A stretch of 53,629 nucleotides of DNA from Eubacteriales bacterium (GCA_030529655.1 JAUMWJ010000008.1:1-53629); one strand, 5' to 3'; counted from the stretch's first letter, positions 33,274 to 41,900 are shown. A program made the numbers and translations. Notes: generated by a model from the letters alone, not told the origin.

Positions 33274-33339
33274 TGTTGCTCAACTCCTTTTTGCCAACTA
33301 CTGCAGATAGTTAACAGTACAGGCAATATAATTTTAAAT

Positions 33340-33367
33340 AGGATACCACATATTTGGACAATGTCAA
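33340..33367 (-). promoter_or_regulatory. promoter of the hydrogenase operon
   Basis: On the minus strand, -35 TTGACA (33367-33362), 16-bp spacer, -10 TATCCT (33345-33340), 67 bp before the TTG start. The adjoining 33368-33596 is AT-rich and I see no gene or clear site in it. Confidence 0.55.
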
Positions 33368-33596
33368 TCTTTTAAGAAAAGTTATTGAAATGAGAGAAAG
33401 TTATCAAAATTTACTGGAAAATATTATTAAAAAATTTGCATAACATTTTAAAAAGAAAAACTAAAATAATTGGCTGATTTGAAACAAAATTGCAAATGTC
33501 TTGCTTTAAATTGATAAAAGCGCAACAAATTTCATGAAAAAATGTTTCGTTAAAATACAATCATGAAATCGAATCATTACGAAAAATCCGGCTTGC

Positions 33597-33625
33597 TTGA
33601 CAGAAATTCACAGCGGGAGTATAAT
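33597..33625 (+). promoter_or_regulatory. consensus sigma-A promoter of the c-di-AMP riboswitch/trkH unit
   Basis: Perfect -35 TTGACA (33597-33602), 17-bp spacer, perfect -10 TATAAT (33620-33625). Confidence 0.9.
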
Positions 33626-33631
33626 TTACCT

Positions 33632-33816
33632 ATAAAGCGTTTAATGTTCATTTTGAACAGTGGGAGAACCGTTTTTGGGGTGTATCCGCCTATGCGGTAG
33701 GGGAACTTCTTCCCCCGAATCCGTCAGCTAATCTCGCCGACGTGAGAAGGAGTCACCGCAGGGGACAATAGTGCCTCTGTGCCTTTCTGCGCTGACAAAA
33801 GTCAGTGCATTTTTTT
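33632..33816 (+). promoter_or_regulatory. ydaO/yuaA-type c-di-AMP riboswitch
   Basis: The leader contains the conserved order of the ydaO motif: hairpin GTTCATTTTGAAC, GGGAGAACC, TTGGGGTGTATCCGC, GCGGTAGGGGAACTTC, then CCCCCGAATCCGTCAGCTAA and TCGCCGACG (aptamer about 33632-33745). Downstream is an expression platform ending in an intrinsic terminator (33788-33816). In this class c-di-AMP binding favours termination. It sits before a potassium transporter gene, the most common target of this class. Exact helix limits are estimated by eye. Confidence 0.88.
33788..33816 (+). terminator. riboswitch-controlled terminator
   Basis: Stem TGCGCTGAC (33788-33796) / GTCAGTGCA (33801-33809) with AAAA loop and one G-U pair, followed by seven T residues, 14 bp before the trkH start. 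Confidence 0.85.
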
Positions 33817-33830
33817 AATGGAGATAGCAT

Positions 33831-35276
33831 ATGAATCATCGATTGATTGCGAATGTATTAGGATATACCATGTTGGTTGAAGCGGGATTTCTGCTATTAC
33901 CCATGGTGGTAGCTCTTTGCTACGGTGAGGGTGACTGGACATCTTTTTTACTCTGTGCGTGTATCTGTGCGATCGTTGGCTGGCCTGGCACACGAATCAA
34001 GCAGAAGCGGCGTCAGATGCAGCGCCGAGACGGCTATGTAGCGGTAGCGTCTGCGTGGTTGGCGCTTTCGTTGTTTGGCGCCTTGCCCTATGTGTTTACC
34101 GGTGCGATTCCTCATTATATCAATGCACTGTTTGAAACGGTTTCCGGACTGACGACGACCGGCTCAACCATTTTGACGGAGATGGAATCTTTATCTCACG
34201 GTGTGCTTTTTTGGCGTTCACTGACACAATGGATGGGCGGTATGGGCGTATTGGTGCTGTTTGTGGCACTGATGCCGAAAATGGGTGTCGGAGCCGTTTA
34301 CCTGATGCGCGCGGAAAGTCCAGGCCCGATTAAAAGCAAACTGGTGCCCAAGGTGGGTGAAACAGCCAAGATTTTATATAGTATTTATATTGGTTTGACC
34401 GTTCTGGAAATGATCGCTCTGCGTATAGCGGGTATGGGATGGTTTGAAGCCGTCAACCATGCGTTCACCACATTGGCTACCGGCGGCTTTTCCGTCAAAA
34501 ATGCCGGCATTGCCTATTATAACGCAACTCCGGCGATCATCTGGATCATTACAATCTTTACTTTTTTGGCCGGTGTCAATTTTTCGATGATTTTCTGGCT
34601 CATTCGCGGACATATCAAAGATGTGCTCCGTAATGAGGAATTGCGCCTATATACCGCCATTGTTGTGGTGTCCACGCTGCTTATTTGCGGCAATCTTTGT
34701 GTCCAGTCCGGCACAACCTTTGGTCAATCCGTCACCGATGCAGTATTCCAGACGGCTACAATCATCACGACCACGGGCTATGCCACAAAGGATTTTGCGT
34801 CGTGGCCGGTCTTTTCCCAGACGATACTGGTCATTTTGATGTTTGTCGGCGGCTGTGCCGGTTCAACAGCAGGTGGCTTTAAAATTTCGCGTATTCAGAT
34901 TTTGGTGAAAAGCTTGCGCCGTGATCTGCAGCGGATCAGTCACCCCAACCATGTCAGCGTCATCACGGTGGAAGGACAAATGGTGGAAGAGCGTGTGGTG
35001 ACTTCAGCCCAAGCGTATACAGTGGCGTATCTGCTGATTCTGCTCTGCGGTACTTTGGCGGTGTCCTGGGATAATCTGGGCTTTACGGAGTCGTTTGTGT
35101 CTGCGCTGACTTGTTTAAGCAATGTAGGTCCCGGCTTAGGACGCCTTGGCCCAATGGCGAATTTTGCGCCGCTGTCTTATTTCAGCAAGGCGATACTGTC
35201 GTTTTTGATGTTGCTTGGCCGTCTGGAGATCATGCCGATCCTGATACTGATGAGTCCCCGCTGGTGGAAGAAATAA
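33831..35276 (+). CDS. TrkH/KtrB-family potassium uptake channel subunit
   Basis: 481 residues with four MPM repeats. Filter-like loops are visible: FETVSGLTTTGSTIL, FTTLATGGFSVKNAGI, FQTATIITTTGYATKDF and TCLSNVGPGLG, each with the conserved Gly. It also has the GGCAGSTAGGFKISRI segment of the family. It imports K+ across the cell membrane, normally gated by a TrkA/KtrA RCK protein, which is not encoded next to it. GGAGAT lies 8 bp before ATG 33831. Expression is predicted to fall when c-di-AMP is high. Confidence 0.94.
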   Translation: MNHRLIANVLGYTMLVEAGFLLLPMVVALCYGEGDWTSFLLCACICAIVGWPGTRIKQKRRQMQRRDGYVAVASAWLALSLFGALPYVFTGAIPHYINALFETVSGLTTTGSTILTEMESLSHGVLFWRSLTQWMGGMGVLVLFVALMPKMGVGAVYLMRAESPGPIKSKLVPKVGETAKILYSIYIGLTVLEMIALRIAGMGWFEAVNHAFTTLATGGFSVKNAGIAYYNATPAIIWIITIFTFLAGVNFSMIFWLIRGHIKDVLRNEELRLYTAIVVVSTLLICGNLCVQSGTTFGQSVTDAVFQTATIITTTGYATKDFASWPVFSQTILVILMFVGGCAGSTAGGFKISRIQILVKSLRRDLQRISHPNHVSVITVEGQMVEERVVTSAQAYTVAYLLILLCGTLAVSWDNLGFTESFVSALTCLSNVGPGLGRLGPMANFAPLSYFSKAILSFLMLLGRLEIMPILILMSPRWWKK

Positions 35277-35309
35277 AAAAAGTTCCGGTTTCGAAACCGG
35301 AACTTTTTT
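35275..35309. terminator. bidirectional terminator between convergent trkH and 84-residue gene
   Basis: Perfect stem AGTTCCGGTTTCGAAACCGGAACT (12-bp arms, 35281-35304) with A-run before and T-run after. The stop codon of the minus-strand gene lies in the T-run. Confidence 0.9.
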
Positions 35310-35562
35310 ATTTCGCGCAAAATGTGTCATACTCTTTTTGCAGCCATTGCTTCAACTGTTCTACACCCTCGTTGTCCCAGGAAAAATCCTGTTCACGCAC
35401 ATCGGTGGCCACCTCATAGCAGTACATGCTGTATACGGCAGCGTGAAGCTGCTTGTTGTCCTTATCGGTAGCAAACCGATAGCGGAAATCCCCGATGCTG
35501 CCGGTGTAAACAAATGCCCGATTGAACCAATGGGGTGTTAATACATCAAATTGCGGATGCAT
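35308..35562 (-). CDS. Conserved-looking hypothetical protein
   Basis: 84 residues: MHPQFDVLTPHWFNRAFVYT, then an aromatic and charged middle (GDFRYRFATD, MYCYEVATDVREQDF) and a helical end (GVEQLKQWLQKEYDTFC). Soluble, no signal peptide. I do not recognise the family. A clear ribosome binding site (AAGGGAGAC) and a strong promoter (35593-35621) support it as a real single gene that ends in a shared terminator. Confidence 0.68.
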   Translation of the reverse strand: MHPQFDVLTPHWFNRAFVYTGSIGDFRYRFATDKDNKQLHAAVYSMYCYEVATDVREQDFSWDNEGVEQLKQWLQKEYDTFCAK

Positions 35563-35592
35563 AGTATGTCTCCCTTGTGTGTATTCTTTGCT

Positions 35593-35621
35593 ATTATATC
35601 ACGATTTCGGCCGATTGTCAC
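35593..35621 (-). promoter_or_regulatory. promoter of the 84-residue protein gene
   Basis: On the minus strand, -35 GTGACA (35621-35616), 17-bp spacer, perfect -10 TATAAT (35598-35593). The -35 box overlaps the stop codon of the upstream EamA gene. Confidence 0.65.
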
Positions 35622-36526
35622 GCATCGAATAGACCGAGGATCACAATACCCACCACCACGAGGACGATCATGGCGTAGTGCTTCCACGACAGCTTTTCTT
35701 TCAGGAACAGACGGCTCCACAGGACGCTTGCCGCGCAGTAGGCGGAGATAATAGGTGCCGAGAGCGCCACATGATCGCTGTCAGCCAGCGCATAGATGTA
35801 AGCAAACTGACCGGCGGTTTCAAAGACAGCACCCGCATACTTGGGTGCCTCTCGCTTGGGAATCAAGCGGTCACGCTTGATCACAAGTACATAGATCACA
35901 CACACGATGGCGGCAAAGAGGAAGGTCAGCTCGTAGGCGCAGTTGGCGCTGTCTTCGTCCAGCGTTTCCAACACACGGCTATCCGCAAAGGTGCCCAGAG
36001 CATCCAGCAGGCAGTAGATAACAGGCAGGATCAACGCCAATGCCGATTTAGCGTAATGATGGTTGCTGGCATCTTGCCGGGCAGCGCGCAGATTTTCGTC
36101 CTCGTGGGCTTCCACAAAGCCCAGACCGATCACACCGATGCAGACCAGCGCCGTGGCAATCAGCTGCGCGCCGGCCAGCTCACCGATACCGCCGAAAATC
36201 AGGCACAGCACCGCCACCAACGCACCCGAGGAGTTACAGATAGGGGAGGAAATAGACAGCTCAATGTAGCGCAGTCCGATGTAGCCGATGGCCATAGACA
36301 GAATGTACAGCAGTGAGACAGGCAGATATGTCCATATGACAGACCAGGAGATGTCTACACCGCCGATGAAGATTTCATATGCGGCGTGCAGTCCCATAAC
36401 CACACCAACGGCAATGATCATTTTCAGATGGCTATACTTATCATCAGCGTCCTGACAGCCGATTTTTGAAAAGAGATCGCTTCCACTCCAACAGATGAGG
36501 GTAATCAGTGAAAACCAAAACCACAT
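35618..36526 (-). CDS. EamA/DMT-family transporter
   Basis: 302 residues, about ten membrane segments in two halves (YLPVSLLYILSMAIGYIGLR, LSISSPICNSSGALVAVLCL, ALSAPIISAYCAASVLWSRL, WKHYAMIVLVVVGIVILGLF). It resembles small-metabolite exporters of the drug/metabolite superfamily. It follows the methionine-gamma-lyase-family gene by only 11 bp and an AbrB gene lies before that. The three form an operon, which suggests its substrate relates to sulfur amino acid metabolism; this is inference from context. Distinct from the EamA protein at 1294. Confidence 0.83.
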   Translation of the reverse strand: MWFWFSLITLICWSGSDLFSKIGCQDADDKYSHLKMIIAVGVVMGLHAAYEIFIGGVDISWSVIWTYLPVSLLYILSMAIGYIGLRYIELSISSPICNSSGALVAVLCLIFGGIGELAGAQLIATALVCIGVIGLGFVEAHEDENLRAARQDASNHHYAKSALALILPVIYCLLDALGTFADSRVLETLDEDSANCAYELTFLFAAIVCVIYVLVIKRDRLIPKREAPKYAGAVFETAGQFAYIYALADSDHVALSAPIISAYCAASVLWSRLFLKEKLSWKHYAMIVLVVVGIVILGLFDA

Positions 36527-36537
36527 AAAATTGCTCC

Positions 36538-37818
36538 TTACAGTGTGATAAGACCTGCATCCAACATTTTTTGCAGACTCATGAGGATTCCCAGCTTAGC
36601 ATGATACCAAGTCAGGCCGCCCTGAAAATACACCGCATAGGGATCGCGGATCGGGCCGTCAGCGGACAGTTCGATGGAGGCACCCTGTACAAAAGCGCCG
36701 GCTGCCATGATCACATCGCTGTCATAACCGGGCATAGCCCAGGGCTCGGGGGTCACATAACTGTCCACCGGTGCGGCGGATTGGATACCCTTGCAAAAGG
36801 CGATCATGCCATCCCGACTGCCCAGCTCCACCGCCTGAATGATGTCGTGACGCACCTCGCGACTGGTGGGTACCACACGGAACCCTAACTTTTCATAAGC
36901 TGCCGCCGCAAAGACAGCACCCTTTACTGCGGAGGATACCACCGTGGGAGCCAGGAACAAACCCTGATAAAACGCGGTCAAAAGCCCCAGATTGGCACCG
37001 ACTTCTTTACCCAGACCCGGTGCGCTCAAACGGTAGGCGCAGCGATCAATACACGCTTTTTTGCCGCAGATATAGCCGCCGGTAGGAGCCAAACCGCCGC
37101 CTAAATTCTTGATCAAACTACCAACAATCATATCAGCACCCACATCGGTGGGTTCCAATTCCTCTACAAATTCACCGTAACAGTTATCCACCATGCACAA
37201 CACATCCGGCTTGCACTGCTTACAGAAAGCGATCAGCTCCCCGATCTGAGCCACGGAGAAAGAGGGGCGGGTGGCATAGCCCTTGCTGCGCTGGATGGTA
37301 ATGAGCTTGGTCTTTTCGCTGATGGCCTTACGGATGCCGTCATAGTCAAAGCTGCCGTCCTCTTTTAAATCCACTTGTGCATAGCTCACACCGTATTCTT
37401 TCAGCGAGCAGGGGGAAGGACGGATGCCGATGACCTCCTCCAGCGTGTCATAAGGAGCACCCACAGGGGAGAGCAACTCGTCACCGGGCAGCAGATTGGC
37501 ACCCAGTGCCAATGCAAGTGCCGCCGTACCGCAGGAAATCTGCGGACGCACCAACGCTGCCTCGGTGTGGAAGCAGTCGGCATAGACGCGCTCTAAATTG
37601 TCGCGCCCCTCGTCATCATAGCCGTAGCCGGTGGAGATATTAAAATGGGTGGCATTGACACGGTTCTTCTGCATGGCACCGATGACCTTTGCCTGATTGT
37701 ATTCGGCGATAGCATCAATACGCTCAAACTGGTCTTTTACGCCTTGTAATACGCTTTCGCCGAAATTCAGCACAGCAGGGGAGATGCCCAACTGCGCATA
37801 CATTTCCTGTGCATTCAT
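36538..37818 (-). CDS. Methionine gamma-lyase family PLP enzyme (formerly aluminium resistance protein family)
   Basis: 426 residues, PLP fold type I. Features are the N-terminal HFNISTGYGYDDEGRDNLER, aldehyde-binding stretch SCGTAALALALGANLLPGDE, PLP Asp in VLCMVDNCYGEFVEELEP and the Schiff-base Lys in IVGSLIKNLGGGLAPTGG. This set defines the Met_gamma_lyase (PF06838) group, related to cystathionine gamma-synthase enzymes but of unproven reaction in most species. It may cleave C-S bonds of methionine or cysteine derivatives. It overlaps the AbrB gene by ATGA (37815-37818) and is cotranscribed with an EamA exporter. Confidence 0.9.
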   Translation of the reverse strand: MNAQEMYAQLGISPAVLNFGESVLQGVKDQFERIDAIAEYNQAKVIGAMQKNRVNATHFNISTGYGYDDEGRDNLERVYADCFHTEAALVRPQISCGTAALALALGANLLPGDELLSPVGAPYDTLEEVIGIRPSPCSLKEYGVSYAQVDLKEDGSFDYDGIRKAISEKTKLITIQRSKGYATRPSFSVAQIGELIAFCKQCKPDVLCMVDNCYGEFVEELEPTDVGADMIVGSLIKNLGGGLAPTGGYICGKKACIDRCAYRLSAPGLGKEVGANLGLLTAFYQGLFLAPTVVSSAVKGAVFAAAAYEKLGFRVVPTSREVRHDIIQAVELGSRDGMIAFCKGIQSAAPVDSYVTPEPWAMPGYDSDVIMAAGAFVQGASIELSADGPIRDPYAVYFQGGLTWYHAKLGILMSLQKMLDAGLITL

Positions 37819-38063
37819 ATCTCGTCGTTCTCCTTTTTTATATTGCCCAAAATCCGTTCTGCCACCTGATCCAGTACATCCGGCTTGGTGACAATCAAGC
37901 CACTTTCGCTGTCACCTAAGATCAGCAACGTGTCGCCCGGTTCAATACCATAGAAGCACCGTGCCTCTTTGGGTATGACGATCTGACCCCGGTCGCCCAC
38001 CTTAGCTGTGCCGAAAATATGGTGGCCCTTCGGCTTGCCTAAAATGTGTTTGCCGCCTGCCAT
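37815..38063 (-). CDS. AbrB/SpoVT-type transcriptional regulator
   Basis: 82 residues. A swapped-hairpin AbrB domain is visible: FGTAKVGDRGQIVIPKEARC, FYGIEPGDTLLILGDSESGL. A basic Gly/His-rich N-terminus (AGGKHILGKPKGHH) precedes it. Such proteins are DNA-binding dimers or tetramers, or antitoxins. No toxin gene neighbours it; instead it is coupled by ATGA to the methionine-gamma-lyase-family gene, pointing to regulation of that operon. GTGAGGTGAAC precedes the ATG at 38063. Confidence 0.85.
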   Translation of the reverse strand: MAGGKHILGKPKGHHIFGTAKVGDRGQIVIPKEARCFYGIEPGDTLLILGDSESGLIVTKPDVLDQVAERILGNIKKENDEI

Positions 38064-38115
38064 GTGTTCACCTCACAATAAAAATCACATTTTTCATACT
38101 TGTGTGACAAACGAC

Positions 38116-38143
38116 AGTATAGCACGATATTGAAAATTTGCAA
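38116..38143 (-). promoter_or_regulatory. promoter of the AbrB operon
   Basis: On the minus strand, -35 TTGCAA (38143-38138), 16-bp spacer, -10 TATACT (38121-38116). Confidence 0.6.
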
Positions 38144-38194
38144 GTGAAAGTGAAAAAAATTTCAAAAAATACGATATAAGGATGGATAAGGGTA

Positions 38195-38223
38195 TTGCTA
38201 TTTTACAAAAAGAGAAGTATAAT
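38195..38223 (+). promoter_or_regulatory. promoter of the AGCS symporter gene
   Basis: -35 TTGCTA (38195-38200), 17-bp spacer, perfect -10 TATAAT (38218-38223), divergent from the AbrB promoter. Confidence 0.65.
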
Positions 38224-38282
38224 ATTTGATACACGCGAATCACCATTCGCAAAAATTTGAAAGTGAAAGAGAGAAAAGTTTC

Positions 38283-39713
38283 ATGATTGACAAGATTGAT
38301 AAAGTTGTCAACGCGATCAGCAATTTCCTCTATAGCGGACCTAAGGGTGCATTCCCGTTCGTTATTATTTTCCTGATCTGCGGTGGCCTGTATTTCACCA
38401 TTCGCTCCAAGGGCGTACAGTTCCGCCTGTTCGGCGAATCCATCCGTGTGGTCTCCGAAAAGCCCAAGGGCGAGAACTCCGTTTCTTCCTTCGGCGCTCT
38501 GATGGTTTCCACTGCTTCTCGCGTGGGTACCGGTAACATCATCGGTGTGTCTACCGCTATCTGCCTGGGCGGCATGGGCAGTGTGTTCTGGATGTGGCTG
38601 ATCGCTCTGGTGGGCGGTGCTTCCGCCTTCATCGAGTCCACGCTGGCTCAGATCTATAAGAAGCGCGACAAGGACGGCACCAGCTTCGGCGGTCCCTCCT
38701 ACTACATGGAGACTGCACTGCATCAGCGCTGGCTGGGCGTGATCTTCGCCGTGATCATCATTCTGACCTACGCCGTGGGTTACAATGCACTGGCTTCCTA
38801 CAACCTGCAGTCCGCATTCGCCGGCTTCAGCTTCTATAGCGAATCCTCCACTCCTTGGATCATCGGTGGCATTCTGGCTGTTCTGTTCGCTATCTGCGTC
38901 ATGGGCGGTGCCAAGCGTCTGACCAAGGTTACCGGCGTTCTGGTTCCCGTGATGGGCGTTATCTACATTCTGGTTTCCCTGATCGTCATCGTGATGCACA
39001 TTCCCGCTATCCCCGCTATGATCAAGGGCATCTTTGTCAATGCCTTCGATTTTAAGGCCATCTTCGGCGGCTTCTCCGGCAGCTGCCTGATGTACGGTAT
39101 CAAGCGCGGTCTGTACTCCAACGAGGCAGGTATGGGTTCTGCGCCCAACGCCGCTGCTACCGCTGATGTTTCTCACCCTGTTAAGCAGGGCCTGGTGCAG
39201 ATGCTGTCCGTGTTCATCGACACCCTGCTGATCTGCTCCGCAACCGCTTTTATGTGCCTGCTGTCCGGCGTGGCTCCCACTGAGGAAGCTGCCGGTGCCG
39301 CTTATGTTCAGGCATCTCTGTCCGCCAGCTTCGGCGGCTTTGGTCCCATCTTCATTGCTGTGTCCATGTGCCTGTTTGCCTTCACTACCCTGATCGGTAA
39401 CTACTATTACTGCGAGGGCTGCTTGAAGTACATCATGAAGCGCACGCCCAGCAAGGCATTCATCACTGTGTTCCGTCTGGTCGCCGCTGTCATCGTTCTG
39501 TTGGGCGCCGTGGTCACCATGGGTCTGGCTTGGGATACTGCCGATATGATGCAGGCGCTGATGGTCGTCATCAACATCCCCGTCATCATCATTCTGGCAA
39601 AGCCCGCTCTGGACGCTCTGAAGGACTACTCCAAGCAGCGTAAGGAAGGCAAAGATCCCGAATTCAAGGCCGCCTCTATTGGCCTGAAGGACGAAACCGA
39701 TTTCTGGAACTGA
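38283..39713 (+). CDS. Alanine/glycine:cation symporter (AGCS family)
   Basis: 476 residues, about 11 membrane segments. The AGCS signatures are present: ASRVGTGNIIGVSTAICLGG, FWMWLIALVGGASAFIESTL, AQIYKKRDKDGTSFGGPSYY, GLYSNEAGMGSAPNAAATAD and FAFTTLIGNYYYCEGCLKY. It imports alanine, glycine or a related amino acid with Na+ or H+. The start at ATG 38283 gives the usual N-terminus (MIDKIDKVVNAISNFLYSGP); the longer frame from 38226 begins only 3 bp after the -10 box. Codon bias is strong, like that of highly expressed genes. Single gene with a strong terminator. Confidence 0.93.
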   Translation: MIDKIDKVVNAISNFLYSGPKGAFPFVIIFLICGGLYFTIRSKGVQFRLFGESIRVVSEKPKGENSVSSFGALMVSTASRVGTGNIIGVSTAICLGGMGSVFWMWLIALVGGASAFIESTLAQIYKKRDKDGTSFGGPSYYMETALHQRWLGVIFAVIIILTYAVGYNALASYNLQSAFAGFSFYSESSTPWIIGGILAVLFAICVMGGAKRLTKVTGVLVPVMGVIYILVSLIVIVMHIPAIPAMIKGIFVNAFDFKAIFGGFSGSCLMYGIKRGLYSNEAGMGSAPNAAATADVSHPVKQGLVQMLSVFIDTLLICSATAFMCLLSGVAPTEEAAGAAYVQASLSASFGGFGPIFIAVSMCLFAFTTLIGNYYYCEGCLKYIMKRTPSKAFITVFRLVAAVIVLLGAVVTMGLAWDTADMMQALMVVINIPVIIILAKPALDALKDYSKQRKEGKDPEFKAASIGLKDETDFWN

Positions 39714-39722
39714 TTATTACAT

Positions 39723-39758
39723 AAAAAATAAGAGCAGCGAAAGCTGCTCTTATTTTTT
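39723..39758. terminator. bidirectional terminator
   Basis: 16-bp perfect stem (39723-39738 / 39743-39758) with a GAAA tetraloop, A-run and T-run at the ends, between convergent genes. Confidence 0.93.
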
Positions 39759-39766
39759 GCGATAAA

Positions 39767-40525
39767 TTATGCCTTGGCTGTTGGAAAGATCACGCCGTTG
39801 CATTTCATCAGCACGCGGATGGGATAGTCGCGGTCGAGATAGTTGCGGCAGAACCAGTCAAAGGTGGCATCGGGCAGATGGACAAGTTCCGGTGCCTCAC
39901 AACGGAACAGCTCAAAGGTTTTCTGATCACCTGAGAGCAGAGCGGCCAGTACGTCCAAACGCTTTTCGTTCAAAAGACGCTCCATGCAGCCGTCCATGAT
40001 GGCCACGCAGGCCTGCTCTTCTTTGCTGCCGTACAGTTCCTTGTTGCCCAACCAGAAGAGGAACTCCTCGGGGTCAAGGTCCATCTTGGTGGTGATCTGG
40101 CTCAGCTTGAAAAACTCTTTCCAGTCCTTGCTTTTCAGCACTTCAATCAGGTATTGCACCAGACCGTCGTCCATTTCAATGCAGTCAAGGAACACCTCGA
40201 AAGCGTGCTTGTCTTTGTCGGGATCGGGAGCAGGTTCTTTCTGCGGTTCCTCAGCGGGCTTTTCTGCGCTTGCGGCGTTCTGTGCGAAAAATGTCATGGC
40301 TTCGGCGTTCGCATCGCCATCAAACAGCTCTGCAGGCAGCTCTTTGCCGTCCTGTACGGCACAGCGGCGCACAAATTCCGCCATACCCATGATGCTAAGC
40401 TGCTCGCCCAGTTCCTTCATGCGCTCGCCCTCGTCCTCGGAGGTCAAGGTAATGCCCTCAGGTGCCTGACGCTTGCCCTCAAACACTTCGGTCATATATT
40501 GCAGATAATATTCAAATAAAGACAT
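39767..40525 (-). CDS. Hypothetical acidic cytoplasmic protein
   Basis: 252 residues, acidic and helical, with a low-complexity linker (EKPAEEPQKEPAPDPDKDKH, about residues 87-106) separating an N-terminal segment (MSLFEYYLQYMTEVFEGKRQ) from a C-terminal helical domain (FLDCIEMDDGLVQYLIEVLK, LDPEEFLFWLGNKELYGSKE). No signal peptide, membrane segment or catalytic motif. I do not recognise the family. AGTGAGGAAAG precedes ATG 40525. Monocistronic, ending in the shared terminator. Confidence 0.72.
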   Translation of the reverse strand: MSLFEYYLQYMTEVFEGKRQAPEGITLTSEDEGERMKELGEQLSIMGMAEFVRRCAVQDGKELPAELFDGDANAEAMTFFAQNAASAEKPAEEPQKEPAPDPDKDKHAFEVFLDCIEMDDGLVQYLIEVLKSKDWKEFFKLSQITTKMDLDPEEFLFWLGNKELYGSKEEQACVAIMDGCMERLLNEKRLDVLAALLSGDQKTFELFRCEAPELVHLPDATFDWFCRNYLDRDYPIRVLMKCNGVIFPTAKA

Positions 40526-40568
40526 ATTCTTTCCTCACTTTCTAAGGGTAAACTCTATCATATCACGG

Positions 40569-40597
40569 TTGTAATTGCAAGAAAATTCGTGTAAACT
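40569..40597 (+). promoter_or_regulatory. putative promoter of the GIY-YIG/dus/ydcF operon
   Basis: -35 TTGTAA (40569-40574), 17-bp spacer, -10 TAAACT (40592-40597), 21 bp before the start codon. Confidence 0.5.
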
Positions 40598-40618
40598 GTA
40601 AAAAGGGAAGGTGAGGGA

Positions 40619-40963
40619 ATGTATTACATTTATATGTTGCAATGTACGGACGGCACTTATTATACCGGCATCACGCCGGATGTTTGCCGCCGTATGCAGC
40701 GTCATTGTGCCGGAAAGGGCGCAAAGTATACGCGCTCTCACCCCGTTGCTTCACTCTGTGCTCTGTGGCGCACGGAGGAGAAAACGGCGGCGGCACGACT
40801 GGAGTATGTCATCAAAAAGCGGCTGAACAGAGAACAGAAAATATCGCTGATCGCAGAGCCGACACAGTTGGCAACACTGTTCCCTTATTTAGAAGATGCA
40901 GCATACACCTATATACCGGATGTGACGCTTACCATGTGCTTACAAGGAGAATTTCATGGCTGA
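40619..40963 (+). CDS. GIY-YIG nuclease family protein (YhbQ/UPF0213-like)
   Basis: 114 residues. The nuclease motif reads YYIYMLQCTDGTYYTGITPD, then Arg in CRRMQRHCAGKGAKYTRSH and Glu in AAARLEYVIKKRLNREQK. These match the stand-alone GIY-YIG proteins of the UPF0213 group, small DNA endonuclease-like proteins of uncertain role in repair. The C-terminus has an extra about 30 residues beyond the usual 80-95 length. The stop overlaps the dus start by 8 bp. Confidence 0.88.
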   Translation: MYYIYMLQCTDGTYYTGITPDVCRRMQRHCAGKGAKYTRSHPVASLCALWRTEEKTAAARLEYVIKKRLNREQKISLIAEPTQLATLFPYLEDAAYTYIPDVTLTMCLQGEFHG

Positions 40964-41900
40964 CTACAAGCTATATGCCGCACCGTTGGAGGGTTTGACC
41001 ACCTATCTGTGGCGGCGGATCCAATATGAAATGTTTGGCGGTGCGGATCAATATTTCACACCGTTTCTCTCGCCCAACAGCAATTTTTCCTTTCAAACAA
41101 AGGAACTGGACGATCTGCAGCATAACGAGGGTATGCCTGTAGTGCCCCAGATCCTGTGTAATCGGGCAGATCACTTTCTGTGGGCGGCTCGCGAGCTTTA
41201 TGAAATGGGCTATCGGGAGATCAACTTCAATTTGGGCTGTCCCTCCGGCACAGTCACGGCAAAGCGCAAGGGAGCAGGGTTTCTGGCTTATCCCGACGAT
41301 CTGAACCGCTGTCTGGGCGAGATTTTCGACGGACTGCCGACGGATATGCGACTGTCGGTGAAAACACGCATCGGTAAAAATGACCCTGCCGAGTGGGAAA
41401 AGCTGCTGACGATCTACAATCAGTATCCCATCTCGGAGCTGATCGTGCATTGCCGCGTACAAAAGGAGTTCTATCGCGGCGCAGCCCATACAGATGCCTT
41501 CGCCTATGCCTGTAAACATACGGCTCTGCCGCTGGTCTACAACGGTGATCTCCATACTGTGCAGGATGTCGCGGAATTTTGCGAGCTGTTCCCCGAAACC
41601 GAAACGCTGATGTTGGGTCGGGGACTGATTGCCGATCCGTCGCTGCTGCGGCAAATACGAGGAGGAGCCAAGGCGTCAAGGGAGGAACTGACCGAATTCC
41701 ACAAGCGTCTTCTGTCGGCATACCGCCGTCGTCTAAGCGGTGATTTACCGGTACTGCACCGTATGCGTGAGTTTTGGAATTACTACGCCGCTTGTTTTGA
41801 AGCACCGGATGAGGGACTGAAACAGATTCGCAAGGCAAGGAATTTAAGCGCTTATTGCGGCGGCGCAGAGGAAATTTTACGAAATTGCGCATTGCGATAG
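40956..41900 (+). CDS. tRNA-dihydrouridine synthase
   Basis: 314 residues, FMN-binding TIM barrel. LYAAPLEGLTTYLWRRI opens the barrel, NFNLGCPSGTVTAKRKGAGF holds the catalytic Cys, and LIVHCRVQKEFYRGAAH, LVYNGDLHT and LMLGRGLIADPSLLRQI hold FMN-binding residues. Enzymes of this family reduce uridine in the tRNA D-loop using NADPH. Overlap with the GIY-YIG gene (40956-40963) shows translational coupling. The C-terminal RNA-binding helix domain is present. It resembles the shorter Dus forms of Clostridia rather than DusA or DusB; the subclass is uncertain. Confidence 0.92.
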   Translation: MADYKLYAAPLEGLTTYLWRRIQYEMFGGADQYFTPFLSPNSNFSFQTKELDDLQHNEGMPVVPQILCNRADHFLWAARELYEMGYREINFNLGCPSGTVTAKRKGAGFLAYPDDLNRCLGEIFDGLPTDMRLSVKTRIGKNDPAEWEKLLTIYNQYPISELIVHCRVQKEFYRGAAHTDAFAYACKHTALPLVYNGDLHTVQDVAEFCELFPETETLMLGRGLIADPSLLRQIRGGAKASREELTEFHKRLLSAYRRRLSGDLPVLHRMREFWNYYAACFEAPDEGLKQIRKARNLSAYCGGAEEILRNCALR

